From: Erwinia pyri
Lineage (GTDB): Bacteria; Pseudomonadota; Gammaproteobacteria; Enterobacterales; Enterobacteriaceae
NCBI RefSeq assembly: GCF_030758455.1
Contig: NZ_CP132353.1
Location: 1,426,001 to 1,490,000 of the forward strand
DNA: 64,000 nucleotides
Reading direction: 5' to 3'
Part shown: in pieces, positions 40,301 to 52,300 of the stretch
Layout of the letters: the number at the start of each line of letters is the position of its first letter
How positions within the stretch are numbered: the stretch's first letter is position 1
Position numbers and translations under genes: made by a program
The notes under the pieces: model-generated
Seen by the model: only the letters and a program-made list of their open reading frames with translations
Told to the model about the DNA's origin: nothing
Databases searched by the model: none

Positions 40301-43300
40301 ACCGTGACCAACCAGGCCTCGCTGACGGTTCTGGCCGATCCCACGCTGAGTCCTACCCTGACACAGCCATTTACCGACGGCATCCTGACCAATGCCGAAG
40401 CAGGCGTACAGCAGACGCTAACCGGTACAACGGGTCAAACCGGCAACGGTCAGACCGTTACGGTTAACATTGGCGGAACGGATTATAGCGCAACGGTAAA
40501 CAGCTCTGGCATCTGGTCGCTGCCGCTTTCCCCAGACGTTCTTCAGGCGCTGCCGCAGGGCAGCTCAACGGTAACGGTTAACGTCACCGACATTGCAGGC
40601 AATACCGCCGCCCTTACGCCGCCAACCAGCATCACCGTGGCGTCAACGCTACCGACATTGACGCTGGGCGATGTGGCGGGGGGCGACAATATTATCAATG
40701 CGGATGAGCAGGGCGGCGGACTGGCACTAAGCGGTACCGTTACCCCTGGCGATACGGTAAGCGTAACGCTTAACGGCACCCGTTATGAGGCCAGCGTAGC
40801 CGGGGATGGTAGCTGGAGCCTGCTGATTCCGGCAGAGATTGTCGGTCAACTGGCGGAGGGTGCACAGGCACTGAGCATCACCGCGACCGATGCTTTTGGC
40901 AATACTACGGCGCAAACCGTGCCGTTGAGCGTGGATACCGCTGCACCGCTCTTCACCGTAAATCCGATTGCCGGTGATGACATTATTGACCGGATTGAGC
41001 AGAGCCAGCCGCTGCAAATCACCGGGACAGGTACGCTTGGCGACAGCGTATCGGTCACGCTGGGCGGGCAAACTTACACCACCACAGTTGGCAACAACGG
41101 ACAGTGGAGCGTTACCGTTCCGGCAACCACGCTGGGTAATCTCACAGAAGGTGATAACACCGTTTCCGTGGTGGTCACCAACCCGGCAGGTAACAGCGAT
41201 ACCAGCGATACCACGGTCGCACTTCAGACATTCGTTGACCCTACCGTTATTGTGAACACTGTAGCGGGTGACGATCTAATCAATGCTGCGGAGGCGCAGC
41301 AGGGTCTTACCGTGACCGGAAGCGTAGGGGATGCGACTACCATAGTCACGGTGACCTTAAATGGCGTTGATTATCCGGCAACCGTAGGGGCTGATGGTCT
41401 CTGGAGCGCCACTATTCCTGCCAACGTGGTGACTGCGCTGGCGGATGGCAATTATACGCTCTCGGTAACCGGCACGCCTGTCGCAGGCCCTGCCGTTACC
41501 GTTCAGCACCCTGTCACTCTGGATACCACCGCACCAGCGCTGACTATTGCCGTCATTGCCGGCGACGGCCAGTTGAATGGTACGGAACAGGGAGAGCCTT
41601 TGGCTATCTCTGGCACTGGTGAGGCGGGCGATAGCGTGCGTGTCTCACTGAACGGCACGACTTATCAGGCTACCGTTGACGGTAACGGCAACTGGACGGT
41701 TAACGTGCCAGCCGCTGCCGTAGGTGACCTGACTAATGGCACCTATCCTGTCACCGTAACGGTGGCGGATGCCGCAGGTAATACCACCACTCGCGACAGC
41801 AGCCTGATTGTCGATCTTTCGGCACCAGCGCTTAGCGTGGATCCGATTGCCGGGGAGGGCGTGCTCAACGCGGCTGAGCAGCAGCTGCCTCTGACCGTTA
41901 GCGGCACAGGGGAAAATGGCGCTGCGATCGCCGTGACTTTCCAGGGCACAGAGTACACCACCACCGTGGGGGCGAATGGGCAGTGGACGCTGGCTATTCC
42001 GGCGGACGCGCTGACCGGGCTGACCAACGGCAATTACACCCTGAACGTAGTGGCAACCGATCTGGCGGGCAACAGCACCACGCAATCGGCACCGCTTACC
42101 GTAGTGGTGACCTCGCCAACGCTGACGTTAAATGATTTTGCCGGCAATAATGTGCTGGATGGCGCAGAACAGCAGGTCGATCAGCTGCTTAGTGGCACCA
42201 CCACCAATGTGCAGGCGGGACAATTTGTCACCGTAACGTTAAATGACGTTAACTATAGCGGCGTGGTTCTGGCGAGCGGTGCCTGGAGCGTCAGCATTCC
42301 TGCAGCGGCACTGGCTGAGCTGGCGGATGGCGGCCAGAGTTACAGCGTAACGGTCGGCGATACCGCCGGAAATCCTGTTACCGTTAACGGCAATTTTACG
42401 GTCAATACAACGCTGAGCGCGCTGGCGGTTGATCCCGTCAGCGGCGACGGCTATCTGAACCTGACGGAAGCGGGCTCCGACCTTACCTTAAGCGGCTCTT
42501 CGTTCAACGTGCCGGAAAACAGCGAACTTACGGTGACGCTGAATCAGGTTAATTACCCCGCCATCGTAGGGGCTGATGGGCGCTGGAGCGTCAGCGTGCC
42601 TTCAGCCGCTCTGCTGGCTCTGCCCGATGGCCCGTTAACAGTTACGGTAACCGGCAGCGATGCTGCGGGCAATGCAGTAACCAGCAGTGCCAGCCTGATT
42701 GTTGCCGTTACCGATCTGCCCGCTTTGACCACCGATCAACCCTTCGCTGACGGCACCTTAAATGCGGCGGAAGCGGGCGTGGCGCAGACCTTAACCGGTA
42801 CCACGGGCGTTACCGGCGACGGACAGATCGTCAGCGTAGTGATCAATGGCACCACCTATACCGGCAGCGTGGACGGCGACGGCAACTGGAGCGTTAGCGT
42901 GCCGGCCAGCGTCCTGCAGGCGCTGCCACAGGGAGACACCATCGCCACGGTTAACATCAGCGATGCGGCAGGAAACAGTACCACAGGCGACCTCACGCTG
43001 AACGTGGATACGCTACCGCCTGCGGTAGATGTGGCTGCGCTGGCGGGTGACAACATCCTGAATGCGGCGGAACAGGGCGCGGCGCTGCCGGTTACCGGAA
43101 CGGGTGACGCCAATGCCACAGTAGTGGTGACGCTGAATGGAAGGGATTACACCACCACCGTTGGCGATAACGGCCAGTGGAGCGTGACGGTTCCCCAGAC
43201 CGATCTCGCCACGCTGACCAACGGCACTTACACAGTGAGTATCACCGCTACCGATGCGGCAGGAAACAGTACGTCAATCGATCGCCCACTGGCGGTCAAA

Positions 43301-46300
43301 GTTGATGCGGCGTCGCTGCCAACGCTGACGATTAATAGCTTCGCCGGAAATGACATCCTTGATGGCGCAGAGCAGCAAACCGCGCAGACGCTCAGCGGCT
43401 CAACCACCAATGTGGAAGCAGGGCAGACAATCACCCTGACGCTAAATGGTGAGGTCTACACCACGCTGGTTCCGGCCAGCGGAGCCTGGAGCATCAGCCT
43501 GCCTGCAGCCGATTTAGCCGCGCTGAATGATGGCACCGCCACGCTTAACGTGGCGGTGAGTGATGTGGCGGGCAATCCGACCTCGGCCAGTCGCGAGATC
43601 ACCGTGAACAGCGCAGCATCCGGCATCAGCCTCGATCCGCTGAGCGGTGACGGTTATCTCAACGCCACCGAGGCGCTTGACGATCTGATTGTCTCCGGCA
43701 CCACGCTCAACGTTGCGCAGGGCAGTACGGTCACCGTGGCCTTTAATGGCCAGACGTTTACCGCTCTGGTGGGCGCTACCGGCCTCTGGAACGCCATCAT
43801 TCCCGCCTCAGCACTGGCAGGCATCCCGGATGGCACCGTCACGCTGAGCGCCAGCGTGGTGGATAATACCGGTACGACTCTTACCGGCCGGGGAGCGCTT
43901 AGCGTTCACGTCAGCGCTCTGCCGCTGGCAACGGCGGATATACCTTTTGCGGATGGCGTGCTGAACGGTACGGAAGCTCAGGCGACGCAAACGTTAAGCG
44001 GCACCACTGGCGTAACGGGCGATGGTCAGACGGTGGCGATCGTCTTAGGCGGCATAACCTATAACGGCACCGTCGATGCCAACGGCAACTGGAGTGTGGA
44101 TCTGCCAGCCGCCGCGCTTCAGGCGCTGCCGCAGAACGATTCAACGCTGCCTGTCACCGTGACCGATGCAGCCGGAAACAGTAATACGCTCGCTATTCCT
44201 CTCTTTGTGGATACCGTTGCGCCAACGCTGACGCTGAACCCGATCGCCGGGAATGATGTGGTCAATACCGGGGAAGCCGCCGGGGAGATCACCGTCAGCG
44301 GCAGCAGCACCGGTGCTCAGCAAGGGCAGCTCGTTACTGTGGCCGTTAACGGGCAGAGCTATACCACGGCTGTGGATGCTGACGGCAACTGGACGCTGCA
44401 GCTGCCGGCTGGTCTGCTTGCACAGGCTGTGGATGGCACTTATCCGCTCACCGTCAGCCTGAGTGATGCCGCAGGCAACAGCGCGACCGAAACGGTCCAG
44501 TTGACGGTAGCGACCGAACAGTTGCAGCCGACTATCACCACGCCGTTCGGTGATGGTTATCTGAACGGTAATGAAGCAGCAGCCACGCAAACCCTCAGCG
44601 GCACCACGGGCGCCACCGGGGCGGGTCAGAGCGTAGTGGTGAATATTGGCGGGCAGGATTATCCCGCCACCGTCGATGCTAACGGCAACTGGTCGCTACC
44701 GGTCGCCAGTACAGCTCTGCAGGCTCTGGGACAGGGCGCACAAACGCTGGTGGTTACCGCTACGGATGCGCAGGGGAATACGGGCGAAATCAGCACCACA
44801 GTCACCGTGGATACAGTTTCGCCAACGCTGACGCTGACGCCAGTTGCCGGGGACAACATCATTAACGCTGCCGAAATTCTGCAGCCTGTTTCCATCAGCG
44901 GTACGGCGTCAGTCAGCGAAGCGGGTCAGCAGATAAGCATCAGCTTTAACGGCCAGACATATCAGCAGACCGTGCAGAGCGATGGCAGCTGGCGGCTGGA
45001 TCTGCCTTCCAGCGTGACGCAAACGCTGGCAGATGGCAGTTATCCGGTCACCGTCACGCTGACGGACAGCGCGGGCAACATTACTACGGATACGCTGACC
45101 GTAACGGTAAATGCTTCACTGGCAAACCTGCCCACTATCACCGTGGCTGCGGTAGCCGGGGATGACTACATCAACGCGCTGGAAAGTCGTGCCGATGTGA
45201 CCGTGTCGGGGAGCACCACTAACGTCGCTGCAGGGCAGACGGTAACCCTTACCCTGAACGATGTTACCTACACCGCCGTTGTTCAGGCGGACGGCAGCTG
45301 GAGCGCCGTGGTGCCTGCCGCCAACGTTGGCGCGCTTGCCGACGGGGCGCAAACCCTGACGGCATCTGTAGCGGATACCGCCGGCAATCCTGCCAGCACC
45401 ACGCATCAGGTTACCGTGATTGCTCAGGCGGCCGATCTGCCTGTCATCACTGTTGATCCGGTGACCAGCGATGGTGCAGTTAATTTTCAGGAGTCGCGTA
45501 GCGACCTGCAGATCACCGGAACCAGCCAGAATATCGCGGCGGGTGATAACATCACGGTCAGCCTCAACGGGGCTGACTATACCGCGACGGTAGACGCCAA
45601 CGGCAACTGGACAGCCACCGTTCCGGCGGCGGCTGTCCAGGCACTGGATCAGGGAGCCAACAGCCTCACGGCCAGCGGCAGCGACGTTGCGGGCAACCCC
45701 GCTTCCGCTACTGAAAGCTTCAGCGTGGACACCACTTCGCCACTCCTCACGGTGGCGTTAGGTGCGGGCGCAGATGGCATTCTGAACCTGGCGGAAGCGT
45801 TGAACGGGCTGCTGGTTAGCGGTACTTCTGAAGCCAATACCACCGTCAACGTCACGCTCAACGACAAAACCTATACCGCAACTGTTGGCACTGGCGGAAC
45901 GTGGAGCCTGACTGTCCCCTCTGGCGACCTGCTGCTGTTGCCTGACGGTCAGGCGCAGGTGGGCGTCTCTGTCACCGATACCGCGGGCAATATTAACTCT
46001 GAGGTGGTGAATTTAGGCGTGGCTGTCAACACGCTTCCTGTTCTTACGCTGGCCACGCCTTTTGTCGATGGGCTGCTGAATGCGGCAGAATCCGCGGCGG
46101 AGCAGGTTGTTAGCGGAACGGCGACCAATCTCACCGCAGGCACTGCGGTGCAGGTTACGGTGGGTACGGTCAGCGTCACCGGCACCGTACTGGCCGATGG
46201 TACCTGGAGCGCCACCTTCCCGGCAGGCGCGCTTGCCGCTCTGGCTGACGGCGCGTTGCAGGTTTCTGTCACTGCGGCTGATGCGGCAGGAAACCCGGCC

Positions 46301-49300
46301 AGCGTGAGCGGCAGCGTGGAGATCCTGCAAAATATAACCCCTGATGCGGCCATCGCCACGCCGTTTGTGGATGGCGCGCTTAATGCCGCTGAAGCAGGGG
46401 TGGATCAGATCATTCGTGGCACCACCGGTATCACCGGAGCGGGCCAGATCGTGACGGTGACTATTGATGGTGAGCCTGTCACGGCAACCGTGGGCACCAA
46501 CGGTAACTGGAGCGCCACGCTGACGCCAGCGTTGGCAGCAACGCTTGGTAACGGCACCCACACGATTGATGTGACGGTAACGGATCGGGCGGGCAACAGC
46601 AGTTCAGATTCGCTTGATTTCAACGCTATTGTTACCGGGCTGCCTGCACCGACGCTGGTCACGCCATTTACGGATGGCACGCTGAACGCTGCGGAAGCGG
46701 CTGTAGATGGCGCGCTGACTGGCGTCACCGGTATTATCGGGGCGCAGACCGTCAGCGTTAACGTCAACGGCACGGTTTATCAGGCCGCGGTAAATGAGAC
46801 GACCGGAAGCTGGAGTCTGGCCCTGCCATCCTCTCTATTGGTCACCCTGCCGGATGGCAACTGGCCGATTACGGTCACGGCCACAGACAGCGTGGGCAAC
46901 GCTGGCACCGCCAGCGGCAGCCTGCTGGTAGTGGTACAGAATGTGCCAGACGTCAGTATCAACCTGCCGTTTGCTGATGGACTGCTGAGTATTGCTGAAG
47001 CCGCTGCTGCTGCGGGACAGGCGCTCAGCGGAACAACCGGCAAAATTGGCGCAGGCCAGCTTGTTAACGTCACCATCAGCGGCTTTAACGGTGACGCGGC
47101 GGTGCCGGCAACGGTTGATGCCAGCGGCAACTGGTCGCTGAACCTGACGCCAGCCCAGCTTCAGGCGCTGGCAAACGGCAGCCATACGGTTTCCGTTACG
47201 GCCACAGACAGCGCAGGCAACAGCGATACGGTGACTTCCGGCTTTACCGCCTTGCTCACTGCCCCGGATCCCACCATTAATACGTTGTTTGGCGACGGCT
47301 TCCTGAATATTGCCGAAGCTGCCGGCGCGTTAACGCTGACCGGAACCACGGGCGCTGTAGGGGCGAATCAGGGCGTACAGCTGAGGATCGACCTGGCCGG
47401 GGTGACCTATACCGGCACGGTCGATGCAACGGGTAGCTGGTCAGTGACGCTGCCGGCGGGCGCGCTTTCGGGTCTGGCTTCCGGTACGCACAGCGTCAAC
47501 GTGACGGTGACGGATCCGGCAGGCAATACCACCACGGAAGGGCTGAACTTTACCGCCGCGCTGAGCGCACCGGTACCCACCCTGAACACGCCGTTTGTTG
47601 ACAGCTTCCTGAACGGCACAGAACTTGCGGCAGGCGCAGCGCTCACCGGGAGCACCGGCGTGACCGGCGCGGGACAAACCGTTCAGGTGACGATTGGGGG
47701 TAACAATTTCAATGCTACCGTCGCCACCAACGGAAGCTGGACGCTTGATCTTACCCCCGCTCAGTTGACTGGTTTGGGAGAGGGGGTAAAAGCCGTCTCT
47801 GTGGTCGCTTCCGATGTGGCTGGCAACAGTGCCACCATAGCTGGCAGCTTTACTGTGGACACGGTTGCGCCAACCATTACCCTGCAGCCGTTTACCGGCG
47901 ACAATACGTTGACCTACGTAGAAAGCCTCACGGCCCAGACGTTGAGCGGCACCACAACTGGTGCCAGCGCAGGCCAGTTGGTTACCGTGACCTTAGGCAC
48001 CTCAACGCTGACCGGCGTGGTGCAGGCGGACGGTAGCTGGACGGTAAACGTTACGCCAGCGGCGATGACGGCGCTGGCAGCTGGCAGCAACGCGGCAACC
48101 ATCAGCGTCTCCGTAGCGGACGTGGCGGGGAACATCGGCACGGCCAGTGCTAACGTCGCTATTGATCTGACGCCTCCGGAAACGCCGCTGCTTACGCTTG
48201 CTCCGGTGTCCGATGACAACATTGTCAACAGCACGGACGGGACGACGCTGACGGTGGGCGGAACCTTTGCCAACCTGCCAGGCGCGGCGGGGGCAGTAAC
48301 GGGTGATATTACTGTACGTGTTGACGGCGTGGTTGTGGGCACTTATTCCATTACCACCGCGAGTGGCAACTGGACAGTGACGATCCCTGATACCGCGGCG
48401 ACGCTGGCGGATGGAACGCACACTGTAACCGCAACGCTGGTCAGTAACGGGACGGCCGACCTCACCTCCAGTGAGCTGGTTGTGGTCGACCGCGTGGTGC
48501 CTGTGCTGACAATCAACGCCTTTGCTGGCGACAATATCCTGAACGGCAGCGAAATCACCCTGGCGCAGATCCTCACCGGTACCGCTTCAGAAAGTGAAGT
48601 TGGCAGGGCGGTTACGGTGACGCTGGATGGTAAAACCTATACCGGCATCGTACAGGCCGGTGGGACCTGGACTGTTACCGTACCGTCGGGAGATTTGCAG
48701 GCTTTAACCAATGAAGGACACACTATTACTGCCAGCCTCAGCGATGCGGCAGGCAACGTGACCACGGTAACACTCCCGATAACGGTAGATACTGGCGCGC
48801 CGCTGCTGCAGGTTAATGCGCTGGTAGAAGATAATGTGCTGAATGCCACCGACATTCTCACCACCAGGCTGGTGACCGGGACCGCCTCGGGAGCAGAGGG
48901 CCAGACCATCGGCCTCTACCTGGGAGACAGTTCGCCAATCGCCACTGCGGTAGTGCAGGCCGACGGTACCTTCTCTATTGCTCTGTCGCCAGAGGTGCTG
49001 GGCAGCCTGACCGACGGTACGCTGGTCTTTGGCCTGCGCGTCAGCGATCCTTCCGGCAACCAGACCGATGCCACGCTGACGGTCAATAAAGTGGTGAACG
49101 CGGCGCTGAATTTTGTCACTGATTCCCTCACCATCTTTGGCGATGGCTTCCTGAATGCGGCAGATACCGCCGTTGCGCAGACGATTTCCGGGGTAGTGAA
49201 CTCAGCGGGGATCGGAGCGACTGTTGCTCTGACTCTGGGCCAGACAACCCTGACCGCGAATGTGAATCAGGATGGGACATTTGCGCTGGTAGTCCCGCCA

Positions 49301-52300
49301 AGCCTGTTGGGAGCATTACAGCCTGGCGACACCACGCTTAACCTCGTCCTGACTGATGCGGCCGGAAATAGCCGTACCCTGGGTGAAACCGTCACCACCA
49401 TTCTTGATAACCCAGTCATCGGCGCGCTGACTAATCTCTTTGGCGACAACAATCTGCTGAACATCGCAGAATCCACCGTCGCGCAGACCATTGGCGGCAC
49501 CATCGATGGCGTCACCGGTTCCCGGGTCACCGTGACGCTGGGGTCGAAATCGTACCAGACCACCCTGCGGGCAGGGGGAGAGTGGAATGTCACCATTCCT
49601 GCGCTGGATTTGGCCGCCCTGACCCAGGGTAACCTTTCACTTGGCGTCACGGTAGTCGATCCGGCGGGCAATACCGCCTCCACCTCAACCACGGTAGGCA
49701 TCTTTACTGCCCAGCCAACCATCAGTCTGAGCTCCATCTTTGGCGACGGCATTCTGAATATTGCCGATGCGTTAACTAACCAGACCATCAGCGGCGTAGT
49801 AAACAACGTCGCAGCAGGCACGATTATCCGGCTGACCGTAGGGACATCAGAAGTGAATGCCGCCGTAGGGGCAAACGGCGCCTTCACCGCTACTCTGACC
49901 CCGGATATTCTCGGGACGCTGAGCAGCGGTAATCTCACCGTGGGTGCCAGCCTGACCGACGCGGCTGGGAACACCGCCAGCACTTCGCTGGGCGCCGTGG
50001 TCAAACTTACCGCCCCCACGGTTTCTGTCAGCCCGCTGTTTGGCGATGGCTTACTGAACCTGGCGGATGCAGTGCTGGGCCAGACCATCGGGGGCACGGT
50101 TACCAATGCGGGTGCCGGTGCTCGCGTGGTGGTGACCATTGGCACCACGCAGTTTGTCACCACTACTCTGGCGGACGGCACCTTCAGCCTGGCGCTTTCT
50201 CCGGCCATTCTTCAGGGGCTGAGCGACGGTAATCTCAACGTGGGCGTCAGCGTAACGGACAGCGCCGGCAACACTACCAGCACCTCGGCAACCGCGCTGG
50301 TGGGCCTGCAGCTACCAACCATCACCCTGAACCCGCTGTTTGGTGATGGCGTGCTGAGTCTGGTGGAGTCGCTGGTTACTCAGACCATCAGCGGTACGGT
50401 GGGCGGAAACGCAGCCGTTGGCTCGACGGTGGCTATCAATATCGGTAACACCACAGTGACCGCAACGGTAGGGCAAAACGGTACCTTCAGTGCCCAGGTA
50501 GCACCAGATATTCTGGGCACGCTGCTGGACGGCAATCTTACCGTCGGCGTGCGGGTAACGGATGCCGTAGGTAACGTCTCCAGCACCAGCGCAGGGCTGA
50601 GAGTAGGTATCCATACCACGCCAACGCTGACGCTGAACACCGTCTTTGGCGATGGAGTGCTTAGCGCAGCCGACCTGACCACCGCGCAAACCATCAGCGG
50701 CAGCTCGGCCAATCTGCCAGCGGGGAGCACGGTAACCGTCAGCCTGAGCGGCAGGAGCTATACCACTACCGTCGGCAGTACGGGGGCCTGGAGCCTGAGC
50801 GTGCCGAGAGCGGATCTTGCCGCGCTGGCGAACGGTACGCTGGCAGTCAACGTCTCCGCAACCGATGCCTATGGCAATGCCGCCACCAGCAGCGGCTCGG
50901 TAAGCGTTATTGCCCAGACGCCGCCAACGGTGACTATCTCCAGCGTGTTTGGCGATGGCCTGCTCAGCGCATCGGATGCGCTGAGTGCGCAAACCATTAC
51001 CGGTACCTCTACCAATGCCGAAGGATCAACCATCACCGTTCGCGTTGGTACCGCCACGCTGACCACGACCGTCGCTGCCAACGGGACCTGGACAGTGTCG
51101 GTTCCGGCCGCCACGCTGGCTGCATTGCCGGATGGCACGGATGCCGTTACCGCCACGCTGACCAATGCGGCGGGCAACAGCGGCACGGCCAATACCACGG
51201 TACTGGTCGGTACGCATACTCTGCCGACGGTGACGGTGACCAACTCAACTGTGTTTGGCGGTGACCACTATCTTAACCTTAGCGAAGCCAACGTAGCGGA
51301 AACAATTAGCGGCACCGCAACCAATGCGGCAGGCAGAGCGGTGACGGTTAACGTGGCGGGCAACATCTACACCACCACGGTGGGCGCGAACGGCGCATGG
51401 AGCGTTACCGTCCCTTCTGCCGCGTTGAAAGGCATCGCCGATGGCAGTCACACCGTGACGGTCTCCGTGACGGATGCGGTAGGAAACGTCTCTACCGCCA
51501 GCAATACTTTTACGGCGGTGACGCATAATCTGCCTGCGATCGGCGTGGATCCGGTGCTGAGTCTGGTCAGCGTGCTGGTGACCGGGCTGACCATCTCCGG
51601 GGGAACGCTCAATCTGGCGCAGGGAACCCGGATGAACGTTACGCTGGGCGGCCAGACGCAGCAGGCCACCACGGATGCGCTGGGTCGTTACAGCGTGAAG
51701 TTCACCGGAGGACTGCTGACCGCACTCAGCCTGAACAGCATCGTAACGGTAACGGCGGTGGATGCGGCGGGTAACCCGGCATCAACCAGCAACACGCTGC
51801 TGCTTGGTTCGGTGCTGCCTGTTGCCAGCTCTTCCGTTGCCGCAGCTTCAGTGCTGATGGCAGTAGCGGCGGATGATTCCGCCACCGTGGCAGCGGCTTC
51901 TACGAACACAACTAACAGTGAGGAGAGCACTACCCCTGTTGTGCACGCCTTAACTGTTGATTCAACGCTGGTAACAGGCAACGATATCAGCAGCACCGAT
52001 ACCGGCACCACTGCTGTTTCAGCCAGCGACACTACAACTGTCACTGCAGCGACTGCCGTGGCAGACGACAGCGCCTATACCATTGGCGGCGTGGTTATCA
52101 CCCTGGCGGATGGGCATACAGTGGAAGGTTCGTCGGTGACAGGCAGCAGCGGCAACGACACGGTAACGGTGAATTCGCTGGACTTTACCCACATCGATGG
52201 CGGTGCAGGTACGGATACGCTGGTGCTGAATGGTGAGCACATGACTCTGGATCTTACCTCGCTGGGGCTGAAAGTTGAGCACATCGAAATCATCGACCTG

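Noticed and set aside
34910..51810. Regularly spaced repeats as a possible CRISPR array
   Set aside because: The period is about 300 bp, in frame, diverged and protein-coding; no short identical repeats with unique spacers.
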